This document shows positions 1 through 8,429 of a stretch of 64,000 bases of DNA, piece by piece; positions within the stretch are counted from its first letter, which is position 1; each line of letters opens with the position of its first letter. Below the pieces are notes generated by a model. That model was not told where the DNA came from. It made no database searches and saw only the letters and a program-made list of their open reading frames with translations. The DNA lies in contig QFQF01000001.1 in NCBI GenBank assembly GCA_003248935.1, positions 186,001 to 250,000 on the forward strand, in the 5' to 3' direction. A program made the position numbers and the translations under genes. Source of the DNA: Sphingobium sp. (lineage in GTDB: Bacteria > Pseudomonadota > Alphaproteobacteria > Sphingomonadales > Sphingomonadaceae).

Positions 1-2751
1 CAGGCGGCATCCGACGCCGGGCGCCTCGACGAAGCGCAACGCATTGCCGAGGAACTCGCCGCGTCCGATTTCACGGACAAGCAGCCCGCTCTCGACCTTC
101 TCGCCGGCGTCTACGAGCGGCAGGGCCGCTATGCCGACGCCGCCCGCCTCTACCAGCAGGCAGGCGCCAAGGGCGGCAATCCCGCGCGCGCCAGCGGTAA
201 CGCGATCCGGGCGCAGGCCATGGACGCCGCCGCGAACGGCAATGCGGCCATCGCCGAGCAGCTATTCCAGCAGGGGATGATGGCGAACCCGGCCGACCCC
301 TGGATCCGTTACGAATTCGCGCGGTTCCTTGAAGCAAGAGGCCGCAGGGCCGATGCCGACGGCATTGCCGGGTCGCTGCGCAACGCGACCGACGCCGAGG
401 CATTGTATGCCGCAGCGTTGTTCAGCAGTCAGACCGACCGGCCGATGGATGCCGAAGTCCTGCTCGACCGCATCCCGGCGGCAGCGCGCACGACCGAGAT
501 GCGCGACCTTGCCGTTTCGCTGAAGACCGATGCGGCGATTGCGCGGGCACGGACGCTGGCCGGACAGGGTCAGGGCGCGCAGGCAATGGCCGCACTGCGA
601 CAGATCGCAATGACCCCCGGCCTCCCGGCCGGACGGCAGGGCGCGATCGCGCAGGCGATGGCGGACATGGGCGACCTGGGCGGCGCCTCGGCTATCGCCC
701 AGCAGGCGCTCAATGCACCCAACCCTGATCCGCAGGACATGGAACCGCTGGTCCGCGTATTCGCGATGACCGGGCAGGACGCGCTTGCCGCAGCCGCCGT
801 TCAACGTGCGGCGCAGGCCGCCGGGACCATACCGGACGGGCAGAAGCAGGTCGCGCGCCTCAACGCCGTTCTCGCCGTGGCGCAGGCCGATCGCCTGCGC
901 GAGGCGGGACAATATGCGCCTGCTTTCGACATATTGCAGGCACAATGGAATGCCGCGCCCGGCAACGCAGACATATTGAGCGCGCTCGGTCGTCTCTATC
1001 AGTCGGGCGGGATGTCGGCACAGGCCGCACAGACCTTCCAGATGGTGCTCAACCAGGCGCCGTCCGACATGGGTGCGCTGACCGGCCTCATCGACGCGGC
1101 CAGCGCCGCTGGCGACTTTGCCACGGCCCAGAACGCGACACAGCGCGCGCTCGCGGCAGCCCCGGCCGACTACAAGGTCTACCTTGCCGCCTCGCGGATG
1201 GAGCAGGCCCGCGGAAACGATCGCGCCGCCAAGCGCTACCTTGCGCGCGGACGCGAGCTCTATCTGGGACAGACCATGCCCTCCGGCGGTGGTTTCACGG
1301 CAACGAACCCATTTGCGGGTCGCGCGTCGGCAGGCGGCAATCCCTTCGCACCGGCGGCGGCGGTCAATCCCTTCGCCCTCGGCTCTACCCCGGCTGCATC
1401 GGGACGCTTCGCCGCGGTGCCAGCCTATGGCCAGCCCTTCGCAGCCCAGCCCGCGTTCGTTCAGCCAGGTTATGGCACGGGTCAGGGCTTTGCGCCTGTC
1501 GCCGCCGCTCCGGCCTCCGGCTATGCCCAGGGTGGATATGCCCAAGGCGGGTATACGGCTGCGCCGGTTCCGGACGAACAGATCGCCGATCCGGTCCTTC
1601 AGTCCATCGACCGTGACATGCGTACGCTTTCGGCCGAAACCGGGCCGCAGGTTGAGATGCAGACGGGCTATCGCGAACGGTCGGGTGAAACCGGGCTCAG
1701 CTCGCTCAAGGAACTGACCGGCGACATCAAGGCATCGACCGACCTTGCTGGCGGCCGTGTCTCGGCCAAGGCCAGCGCGGTGGTCCTCGACGCCGGGCGT
1801 CCCACCGGATCGGGGCTCGCCCGTTTCGGTGCCAACCCGCTGCTGGAAGCGGCGGCGATCGTCGCGGAGCAGCCCTCCGACCTCGTTCAGGCAGAAACAC
1901 AGCATGCCTCGGGCGTGGCGCTGTCGGTGGGCTATGCCGGCAAGACGGTGCAGGCCGATGTCGGCACGACCCCGCTCGGTTTCGACAAGACCAATGTCTC
2001 TGCCGGCCTGTCGGTGACGCCGCGCCTGTCGCGATACAGCACCGCGCGCATCTGGGCCGAGCGCCGCCCGGTGACCGACAGCGTCGTCGCGTACGCGGGC
2101 ACCCACGATCCGGTGACGGGCACGTTCTGGGGTGCGGTGATGAAGAGCGGCGGCGGCTTCTCCTATTCCTTCGACAAGGATGGCAGCGGCATCTACGGCG
2201 ATGCGTCCTACTACCATTATTCTGGTGAAAACGTCCGCGACAACAGCGGCATTCAGGTGAACGCGGGCGGCTATCTGCGCGCCTATCGCGATGCCAGTTC
2301 GACCCTGACGGTCGGCATCAACGCCAACTATCAGGACTATGACAACAACCAGAATTTCTTCACCTTCGGCCAGGGCGGCTATTTCAGCCCGCAGAGCTTC
2401 ATGAGCGTCAGCTTCCCCGTCCGCTATGCGTACCGGAAGGACGCGCTGGAGGTCGGCGCGAACATCGTGCCCGGCTACCAGAGCTACAGCCAGGACGGCG
2501 AGCCGCTCTTCCCGACGGTCGATGCCGCACAGGGGGCACTCGATGCCCTCAAGTCGCTGAACAGCGACGTACGCGCGCGCTTCGACAGCATATCGAAGAC
2601 CGGCTTCGGCATCTCGGCGGGCGGATCGGCTTACTATCAGCTTGGCGACGCCACGAAGATCGGCGGTGAACTGAATATCAACACCTTCGGACAATATAAC
2701 GAGTTCCGCAGCCTGCTCGGAATCAAGCGGCAGATTGGAGGCGGCCAGTAA
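1..2751 (+). CDS. bcsC: Cellulose synthase operon protein C (BcsC), C-terminal part
   Basis: The frame is open from base 1, so the gene begins upstream and 916 residues are visible. BcsC is the periplasmic TPR scaffold plus outer membrane barrel that exports cellulose. Residues ~1-420 are degenerate TPR repeats, rich in alanine and with the helix pairs expected (for example LAGVYERQGRYADAARLY near residue 38). Residues ~425-540 are a low-complexity Gly/Ala/Pro/Gln/Tyr linker with NPF repeats. Residues ~565-916 match the BcsC C-terminal barrel: alternating aromatic strands such as GGFSYSFDKDGSGIYGDASY and a final short strand. The stop overlaps the bcsD start by one base (TAATG). The following bcsD and bcsZ genes support the call. 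Confidence 0.93.
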   Translation, partial: QAASDAGRLDEAQRIAEELAASDFTDKQPALDLLAGVYERQGRYADAARLYQQAGAKGGNPARASGNAIRAQAMDAAANGNAAIAEQLFQQGMMANPADPWIRYEFARFLEARGRRADADGIAGSLRNATDAEALYAAALFSSQTDRPMDAEVLLDRIPAAARTTEMRDLAVSLKTDAAIARARTLAGQGQGAQAMAALRQIAMTPGLPAGRQGAIAQAMADMGDLGGASAIAQQALNAPNPDPQDMEPLVRVFAMTGQDALAAAAVQRAAQAAGTIPDGQKQVARLNAVLAVAQADRLREAGQYAPAFDILQAQWNAAPGNADILSALGRLYQSGGMSAQAAQTFQMVLNQAPSDMGALTGLIDAASAAGDFATAQNATQRALAAAPADYKVYLAASRMEQARGNDRAAKRYLARGRELYLGQTMPSGGGFTATNPFAGRASAGGNPFAPAAAVNPFALGSTPAASGRFAAVPAYGQPFAAQPAFVQPGYGTGQGFAPVAAAPASGYAQGGYAQGGYTAAPVPDEQIADPVLQSIDRDMRTLSAETGPQVEMQTGYRERSGETGLSSLKELTGDIKASTDLAGGRVSAKASAVVLDAGRPTGSGLARFGANPLLEAAAIVAEQPSDLVQAETQHASGVALSVGYAGKTVQADVGTTPLGFDKTNVSAGLSVTPRLSRYSTARIWAERRPVTDSVVAYAGTHDPVTGTFWGAVMKSGGGFSYSFDKDGSGIYGDASYYHYSGENVRDNSGIQVNAGGYLRAYRDASSTLTVGINANYQDYDNNQNFFTFGQGGYFSPQSFMSVSFPVRYAYRKDALEVGANIVPGYQSYSQDGEPLFPTVDAAQGALDALKSLNSDVRARFDSISKTGFGISAGGSAYYQLGDATKIGGELNINTFGQYNEFRSLLGIKRQIGGGQ

Positions 2752-3203
2752 TGTTCATCGAACGCATAGTCGAAGGTACGCCCACGGGCCTGCGCGGCTG
2801 GCCGGCGCTGGTCGGCGCGATGGTGGCGGAGGTCCGCTCCGGCGCCACGGAGGATCAGGCGCGCGGCTTTTTCAATACCGTCGGCGAACGCCTTGCCCGC
2901 ATGGCACCGGTGGACGATGTCGAGGACGCTGACGTGCTGCGCGACAGGATCAACGCGCTATGGTCCACCATCGATTTCGGTCGCGTCGCTTTCCGGTTCG
3001 ACGATCAGGGGATTGATATCCATCATGAAGGGCTGCCCCATGTGCTGGGCACGGAGGATGACGGACTGTGGACCTCCGTCCTCGGCCAGATTCTGGAGGG
3101 CGCCTATGGCGCGTGGTTCCGCAGCCTGGGCAGTGGCTCCCACCTGCATACCCGCGTAATCGGCTGGACTGACCGGGGCGTCGACCTGCGTCATGGACTT
3201 TGA
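2751..3203 (+). CDS. bcsD: Cellulose synthase subunit D (BcsD/AcsD)
   Basis: 150 residues, close to the ~156 of Komagataeibacter AcsD. The block INALWSTIDFGRVAF followed by HEGLPHVLG and LEGAYGAWF follows the AcsD pattern (LNALLALIGWGTVTLEL, HENLPQVG, LEGLYGRW), as I remember it. BcsD forms a periplasmic octameric channel that aligns glucan chains into ribbons in crystalline-cellulose producers. Its start overlaps the bcsC stop by one base and its end overlaps bcsZ by 11 bases, so the three genes are cotranscribed. The identification rests on this local similarity and on position. No signal peptide is visible. Confidence 0.82.
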   Translation: MFIERIVEGTPTGLRGWPALVGAMVAEVRSGATEDQARGFFNTVGERLARMAPVDDVEDADVLRDRINALWSTIDFGRVAFRFDDQGIDIHHEGLPHVLGTEDDGLWTSVLGQILEGAYGAWFRSLGSGSHLHTRVIGWTDRGVDLRHGL

Positions 3204-4224
3204 CCGCCGGGCGCTGCTGGTGGGCAGCATGGCCGTCGCCCTGTCGGGCTGTGGCCGGAGCACCGCAGGCAAGGCCGCGGTGAAGGAAATGCGGACGGAT
3301 CGCCCCCGGCTTGAAGGCTGGGCACCGTTCAAGACCGCGTTTCTGGCTCCGGAGGGGCGGATCGTCGACACCGGCAACAACGGTATCAGCCACAGCGAGG
3401 GGCAGGGATATGGCCTGCTGTTCGCCGAGGCGGCAGGCGACCGCGGCGCGTTCGACCGGATGCTCGACTGGACGCAGAAGACGCTCGCAAGGCCCTATGA
3501 CGCGCTCTACGCCTGGCGCTACGCACCGCACGAGCCGACCCCGGTGTCGGACCCCAACAATGCGACGGACGGAGACATGCTGATCGCATGGGCGCTGATG
3601 CGCGCGGGCGACCGCTGGGGCGAGGCGCAGTATCACGACCGGGCGGCAACGATCCGCGCAGCCATCGCCGACCATTGCGTACGGCGTGTCGGCGGACGCA
3701 CCCTGCTCCTTCCCGGGGTCAACGGCTTCGACAAGCCGGACCTGACCACCGTCAACATGTCCTATTACGTCTGGCCGGCACTCGACCGCTTCCGGATGGT
3801 GGAGGATGAGCCGGTCTGGCAGGACGTGACCGCGCAGGGTGAAACGCTGCTCGACGAAGCGCGCACGGGCGCCCACGCCCTCCCCACCGACTGGACGGAC
3901 GTGCCAGTCGCCGGGCCGGTGGCGCCCGCCGCGGACAAGCCGCCGCGCTTCGGCTTCGATGCCGTACGCGTACCGCTCTACCTCGCCATGGGCGACCGTC
4001 CGCAAAAGGCGGAGAGCATGGCACGTTTCTGGCAGCACTATGCCGACCAGGGGCAGGATATTCCGGCCTGGGTCGACGTGATCAGTGGCGAACGCGCGCC
4101 CTACGCGCTCTCCACCGGCGGCTATGCCGTGGTACGGCGGGTTCTCGGCCGGGACGTCCCGCACAATGCGCCCCCGCAGAAGGACTATTACAGTTCGGCG
4201 CTGGAACTGCTTGCCCATCTGTAG
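3193..4224 (+). CDS. bcsZ: Endo-beta-1,4-glucanase, glycoside hydrolase family 8 (BcsZ), predicted lipoprotein
   Basis: 343 residues. GH8 cellulase that trims nascent cellulose during secretion. The N-terminus has a short hydrophobic signal ending in the lipobox LSGC (Cys20), so it is probably a lipoprotein rather than a free periplasmic enzyme. GH8 motifs are clear: ISHSEGQGYG at residues 65-74, with Glu69 the expected proton donor, and NNATDGDMLIAWAL at 122-135, with Asp126/Asp128 in the catalytic region. It overlaps the end of bcsD by 11 bases, the last gene of the bcs block in this window. No other cellulose gene follows; a 44-bp gap leads to an unrelated aminotransferase. Confidence 0.92.
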   Translation: MDFDRRALLVGSMAVALSGCGRSTAGKAAVKEMRTDRPRLEGWAPFKTAFLAPEGRIVDTGNNGISHSEGQGYGLLFAEAAGDRGAFDRMLDWTQKTLARPYDALYAWRYAPHEPTPVSDPNNATDGDMLIAWALMRAGDRWGEAQYHDRAATIRAAIADHCVRRVGGRTLLLPGVNGFDKPDLTTVNMSYYVWPALDRFRMVEDEPVWQDVTAQGETLLDEARTGAHALPTDWTDVPVAGPVAPAADKPPRFGFDAVRVPLYLAMGDRPQKAESMARFWQHYADQGQDIPAWVDVISGERAPYALSTGGYAVVRRVLGRDVPHNAPPQKDYYSSALELLAHL

Positions 4225-4268
4225 GATGGGAACGCGAAGCGGGGTGGCGCTCCCCGTTCACCCGTGAC

Positions 4269-5444
4269 ATGGCGGACGGCATGAACCAGCCCGCCATCGA
4301 CCCCGTCGAACCATTCCACGCGATCACGATCAGCCGCCTCGCCCACCGCCTGGAGCAGGAGGGCCGGTCGATCATCCACATGGAGTTCGGCCAGCCCTCG
4401 ACCGGCGCGCCTTCCGCAGCGATCGCCGCCGCGCATGCCGTGCTCGATCGCGATGCGATGGGGTATTGGGAAAGCGTCTCCCTGCGTGAACGCATCGCGC
4501 AATATTATGCCGATAATTATGGCGTCACTGTCGACCCGGAGCGCGTTCTCCTGACCTGCGGCGCATCGCCCGCGCTGGTGCTGGCACTCACCACCGCGTT
4601 TCGGCCGGGCGATGCCGTCGCCACCGCACGACCCGGCTACGTCGCCTATCGTAACAGCCTGCGCGCGCTGCACATGACCGTGACGGAGGTCGATTGCGGG
4701 GCGGCCGAGCGGTTCCAGATGTCTCAGGCGGCGCTTGCCGCGCTCACACCCGCACCACAGGGCCTGATTCTCGCCAGCCCCGCCAATCCGACCGGCACGA
4801 TCATTCCGTCCGAGGAACTCGCGGCCATCGCCGCCCATTGCCGCGCACACGGCATCCGCATCATCTCGGACGAAATCTACCATGGCCTGAGCTACGGCAG
4901 GCCGGCCGACACCCTCCTGCGCCACGACGACGGCGCGATCGTCATCAACAGCTTCTCGAAATATTTCAGCATGGCGGGCTGGCGGCTCGGCTGGGCGGTC
5001 ATGCCGGACGCTCTGGTCGATGCGGCGCGCAAACGGATCGGCAACCTGTTCCTGACGCCACCCTCGCTCAGCCAGCATGCGGCGCTGGCCGCGTTCGACT
5101 GCCTGCCGGAACTGGAGGCGCATCGCGACACCTACAGCGCCAATCGCGCGCTGCTGCTCGATGCCTTGCCCGCCCTTGGGCTGCGGGAGATCGCGCCGCC
5201 CGACGGCGCCTTCTACATCTATGCCTCGATCGCGCATCTGACCGACGACAGCATCGACTTTTGCGAGCGCATGCTGCGCGAAACAGGTGTGGCGACCGCC
5301 CCGGGCGTCGATTTCGATCCCGTGCACGGCCGCCACTTCATGCGCTTCAGTTTCGCGGTGTCGACGCCGCTGGTGCGCGAGGCACTCGATCGGCTCCGTA
5401 CCTGGCTCCCTGCCCAGCCGGTGCGTGCAGAAGCGACCGGCTGA
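4269..5444 (+). CDS. Class I/II pyridoxal-phosphate-dependent aminotransferase
   Basis: 391 residues with the full fold-type I aminotransferase pattern: SPANPTG at 170-176 (Asn173), SDEIYHGLSY (Asp201, Tyr204), and NSFSKYFSMAGWRLGW with PLP lysine Lys231, then Arg near the C-terminus (HFMRFSFA). It belongs to the aspartate/aromatic-type aminotransferases, but the substrate cannot be read from sequence. The start is uncertain: the first ATG has no Shine-Dalgarno sequence, and an ATG four codons later (4281) is equally possible. It converges on the cyd genes, with only 9 bp between its stop and that of cydX. Confidence 0.88.
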   Translation: MADGMNQPAIDPVEPFHAITISRLAHRLEQEGRSIIHMEFGQPSTGAPSAAIAAAHAVLDRDAMGYWESVSLRERIAQYYADNYGVTVDPERVLLTCGASPALVLALTTAFRPGDAVATARPGYVAYRNSLRALHMTVTEVDCGAAERFQMSQAALAALTPAPQGLILASPANPTGTIIPSEELAAIAAHCRAHGIRIISDEIYHGLSYGRPADTLLRHDDGAIVINSFSKYFSMAGWRLGWAVMPDALVDAARKRIGNLFLTPPSLSQHAALAAFDCLPELEAHRDTYSANRALLLDALPALGLREIAPPDGAFYIYASIAHLTDDSIDFCERMLRETGVATAPGVDFDPVHGRHFMRFSFAVSTPLVREALDRLRTWLPAQPVRAEATG

Positions 5445-5453
5445 GCTGCCCCG

Positions 5454-5564
5454 TCACCGGGTCAGGTCTTCCTCGGGATCGGTGTGGAATTCATGCCACA
5501 GGCCGTTCAGGATGCCGAAGCCGACAGCGAGGCCAAGGCCCAGTATCCAGCTGAAATACCACAT
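5454..5564 (-). CDS. cydX: Cytochrome bd oxidase small subunit CydX
   Basis: A 36-codon gene read directly from the sequence: it begins MWYFSWILGLGLAVGFG and ends with EEDLTR before TGA. E. coli CydX starts MWYFAWILG, so the N-terminal signature is almost identical. It is a single transmembrane helix that stabilises the heme b558/b595 site of CydAB. It lies 16 bp after the cydB stop on the same strand, which is the canonical cydABX order. It is short enough to be missed by gene callers. Confidence 0.93.
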   Translation of the reverse strand: MWYFSWILGLGLAVGFGILNGLWHEFHTDPEEDLTR

Positions 5565-5580
5565 ATCGTCTCGCTCCGGT

Positions 5581-6729
5581 TCAGTAGAAGTCGGGATTGG
5601 TGCGCACGTCCTGCAGCGTAATCCGCCCGAACAGCACCTTATAGACCCAGGCGGTGTAAAGCAGCACGATCGGCAGGAAGATCAGCGTCACCAGCAGCAT
5701 GATGAACAAGGTCACATGGCTCGACGACGCATTCCATACCGTCAGGCTGGAGGCCGGATCGATCGAGCTGGGCAGGATGAACGGGAACATCGAGAGGCCG
5801 ACGGTCGCGATGATGCCCGCAGCCCCCATGGACGACCCGCCGAAGGCAAGAACCTGCCTGCGGCCCCGGATCCCGGCCAGCGCAAGCACCGGCCCCAGGA
5901 AACCCATAATGGGCGCGATCAGCATCCAGGGGTGCAGGCCGTAATTGTCGAGCCATGCCCCCGGCGCCACCACGCTGCCCGACAGCAGCGGGTTTGACGG
6001 CCCGAACGGATCGCCACCATGGTTGAGGCGAAAGCCCATGCCCATGGTCGCCACCATGACGCCGCCGACCGCGAACAGCAGGATGGAGGCGATGGCGGCA
6101 CCACTGCCGATCCGCCGCGCCCGCTCCAGCACCGGCCCTTCCTCGACCTTGATCGCCAGCCAGCTGGCCCCATGCAGCACCAGCATCGCGACGGAGAGCA
6201 GCCCGGCCAGCAACGAGAAGGGATGGAACAGGCCCAGCAGGCTGCCTTCGTAGAAGGACCGCAGGTCGCTATCGAGGCGGAACGGAATGCCGGTCAGGAC
6301 ATTGCCGACCGCCACGCCGAAGACCAGCGCCGGGACGAAACCGCCGACGAACAGCGCCCAGTCCCAGTTGGTGCGCCAGCGGGCATCGGGCTTCTTCGAG
6401 CGATATTTGAACCCCACCGGCCGCAGGATGAGCGCGGACAAGACAAGGAACATTGCGAGGTAGAAGCCGGAGAAGCTGACCGCATAGACGAACGGCCAGG
6501 CCGCGAAGATCGCGCCGCCGCCCAGAATGAACCACACCTGGTTTCCTTCCCAGGTGGCGCCGATGGAATTGATGACCATCCGCCGTTCCTCATCATCCCG
6601 CGCAACGAACGGCAGGAGCGAGGCGACGCCGAGATCGAAGCCGTCGGTCAGGGCAAAGCCGATCAGCAGCACGCCGAGCAGCGCCCACCAGATCAGACGG
6701 AGGGTTTCATAGTCGATGGGAGGTGCCAT
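5581..6729 (-). CDS. cydB: Cytochrome bd ubiquinol oxidase subunit II (CydB)
   Basis: 382 residues, a usual CydB length. An N-terminal segment (LIWWALLGVLLIGFALTDGFDLG) carries the conserved FxLTDGFDLG motif, followed by NSIGATWEGNQVWFILGGGA, both typical of CydB. Eight or more hydrophobic segments are visible. It forms the quinol-oxidising, oxygen-reducing bd complex with CydA in the inner membrane. The gap to cydA is 12 bp and the gene is followed by cydX, so cydABX is one operon. Confidence 0.96.
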   Translation of the reverse strand: MAPPIDYETLRLIWWALLGVLLIGFALTDGFDLGVASLLPFVARDDEERRMVINSIGATWEGNQVWFILGGGAIFAAWPFVYAVSFSGFYLAMFLVLSALILRPVGFKYRSKKPDARWRTNWDWALFVGGFVPALVFGVAVGNVLTGIPFRLDSDLRSFYEGSLLGLFHPFSLLAGLLSVAMLVLHGASWLAIKVEEGPVLERARRIGSGAAIASILLFAVGGVMVATMGMGFRLNHGGDPFGPSNPLLSGSVVAPGAWLDNYGLHPWMLIAPIMGFLGPVLALAGIRGRRQVLAFGGSSMGAAGIIATVGLSMFPFILPSSIDPASSLTVWNASSSHVTLFIMLLVTLIFLPIVLLYTAWVYKVLFGRITLQDVRTNPDFY

Positions 6730-6741
6730 GACGCAATCTCC

Positions 6742-8316
6742 TTATTCTGCGGGCAGCGGGGCGTAGCCGTGAACGGCGCCCGGTGCGGTGGGTTCTTCGG
6801 CATGTTCGATCGGCCCCTTGCGGATCGCGGCGAGCATCAGCCTCACCTCGATCACGGCGAGCGCGCCATAGAGGAGCGTGAAACCGATGATCGTCGTCCA
6901 CAATTGCGGCACCGTCAGGCTGGACGCGCCGAGGAAGGTCGGCAGCACACCCTCGATCGCCCAGGGCTGGCGGCCGATTTCCGCCAGCACCCAGCCGAAT
7001 TCCGCCGCGAGCCACGGAAGCGGGATCACCCAGACCGCCGCGCGCAGATACCAGCGGGCATCGAAGCGCTGCACGGTGCTGAAGTAGAAGGCCGTGAGGA
7101 AGAAGGCGATGAAGAAGAAGCCGAGCGCCGCCATCCCACGGAATACCCAGAACATGACCGGCACGTTCGGCACGGTGGTCCAGGCCGCACGCTGGATCTG
7201 CGCGGGCGTCGCCTGTCGCGGATCGGACACAAAACGCTTCAGCAGCATCGCATAGCCCAGATCGAGCTTGTGCCGCTCGAACTGTTCGCGCGCGGCAAGG
7301 TCGCCGCGATCCTTCTTCAGTTTCTCGACCGCATCATAGGCCAGGATACCGTTCTCGATCCGGCCCTCCGCCTTCGCCACCAGTTCGAAAATGCCGGTAA
7401 CTTCCCCGGTCAGGCTGCGGGTGGAGATGAGGCCGAGGACATAGGGAATCTTGACCTCATAGAGGGTTTCCCGCCCGGACATGCTGGGAATGCCGAAGAC
7501 TGCGACGCCTGCCGGTGCGGGTTCGGTGTGCCACATGGCCTCCAGCGACGCGAGTTTCATCTTCTGGTTGTCGGTAAGGGCATAGCCGCTCTCATCGCCC
7601 AGCACCACGACCGACAGCGAAGACGCGAGGCCGAACGCCGCAGCCACCGTGAACGAGCGCTTGGCAACAGCCACCCACTTGCCCTTCAGCAAATACCAGG
7701 CCGACACGCCGAGCACGAACACGGATGCGGTGACATAGCCTGCGCTGACCGTATGCACGAACTTCGCCTGCGCCACCGGGTTGAACAGCACCGCCATGAA
7801 GTCGCTGACTTCCATGCGCATGGTGTCCGGGTTGAAACGCGCGCCGGTCGGATGCTGCATCCAGCCGTTGGCGATCAATATCCACAGCGCCGACAGGTTC
7901 GACCCAAGCGCCACCATGAAGGTCGTGAACAAATGGGCGGGTTTCGACAGCCTGTCCCAGCCGAAGAACATCAGGCCAACGAACGTCGCCTCGAGGAAGA
8001 AAGCCATCAGGCCCTCGATCGCCAGCGGCGCACCGAAAATGTCGCCGACATAATGGGAGAAATAGGACCAGTTCGTACCGAACTGGAATTCCATCGTGAT
8101 GCCGGTGGCGACGCCCAGCACGAAATTGATGCCGAACAGCTTCGCCCAGAAACGCGTGACCGTCCGCCATATCGGCCGACCGCTCATCACGTAAATACTT
8201 TCCATGATGACGAGCATGAACGAAAGCCCAAGCGTCAATGGAACGAAAAGAAAATGATACAGCGCCGTCAATGCGAATTGCAGGCGCGAAAGTTCTATGA
8301 CTGCCATATCAATCAT
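6742..8316 (-). CDS. cydA: Cytochrome bd ubiquinol oxidase subunit I (CydA), long Q-loop form
   Basis: 524 residues, the E. coli-like length. Heme ligands align with a two-residue offset: His21 (b595, in ALYHFLFVPLTLG), His188 (KFVHTVSAGYVT) and Met395 (FRGMAALGF) for b558; Glu101 and Glu109 match the conserved proton-path acids. The stretch at residues ~240-370, between conserved membrane segments, is the long Q-loop. The start at 8316 has GGGAG seven bases upstream; an in-frame ATG lies three codons later. It is divergent from cydDC with a 113-bp shared promoter region, so oxidase and assembly factor are probably co-regulated. Confidence 0.97.
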   Translation of the reverse strand: MIDMAVIELSRLQFALTALYHFLFVPLTLGLSFMLVIMESIYVMSGRPIWRTVTRFWAKLFGINFVLGVATGITMEFQFGTNWSYFSHYVGDIFGAPLAIEGLMAFFLEATFVGLMFFGWDRLSKPAHLFTTFMVALGSNLSALWILIANGWMQHPTGARFNPDTMRMEVSDFMAVLFNPVAQAKFVHTVSAGYVTASVFVLGVSAWYLLKGKWVAVAKRSFTVAAAFGLASSLSVVVLGDESGYALTDNQKMKLASLEAMWHTEPAPAGVAVFGIPSMSGRETLYEVKIPYVLGLISTRSLTGEVTGIFELVAKAEGRIENGILAYDAVEKLKKDRGDLAAREQFERHKLDLGYAMLLKRFVSDPRQATPAQIQRAAWTTVPNVPVMFWVFRGMAALGFFFIAFFLTAFYFSTVQRFDARWYLRAAVWVIPLPWLAAEFGWVLAEIGRQPWAIEGVLPTFLGASSLTVPQLWTTIIGFTLLYGALAVIEVRLMLAAIRKGPIEHAEEPTAPGAVHGYAPLPAE

Positions 8317-8429
8317 GGCGGCACTCCCGACTTACGTAATGCGCACGATAGGGATGAGCCATCATTGCCCCTATACTCGCGAGGATAAACCCGGTTACTA
8401 TCGACATCAAGCCAATCGAACAGGACATA
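8317..8429. promoter_or_regulatory. Shared divergent promoter region of cydABX and cydDC
   Basis: 113 bp separate the cydA and cydD start codons, so both promoters must lie here or overlap the coding ends. I looked for a palindromic FNR/FixK box (TTGAT-N4-ATCAA). Only a half-site-like ATCAA near 8406 is present, so no regulator can be named. Confidence 0.5.

Noticed and set aside
262..2694. An 810-codon open frame antisense to bcsC
   Set aside because: High-GC codon bias keeps the opposite strand open. The plus frame has TPR and barrel patterns, while the antisense protein is Arg/Gly/Ala-rich with no recognisable domain.
6019..8388. A 789-codon open frame antisense to cydAB
   Set aside because: Composition (runs of His, Arg, Asp, Gln) is that of a shadow frame; the minus strand encodes clear CydA and CydB.
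8317..8429. FNR/FixK-type box between cydA and cydD
   Set aside because: Only one half-site-like ATCAA is present, with no matching inverted half at proper spacing.
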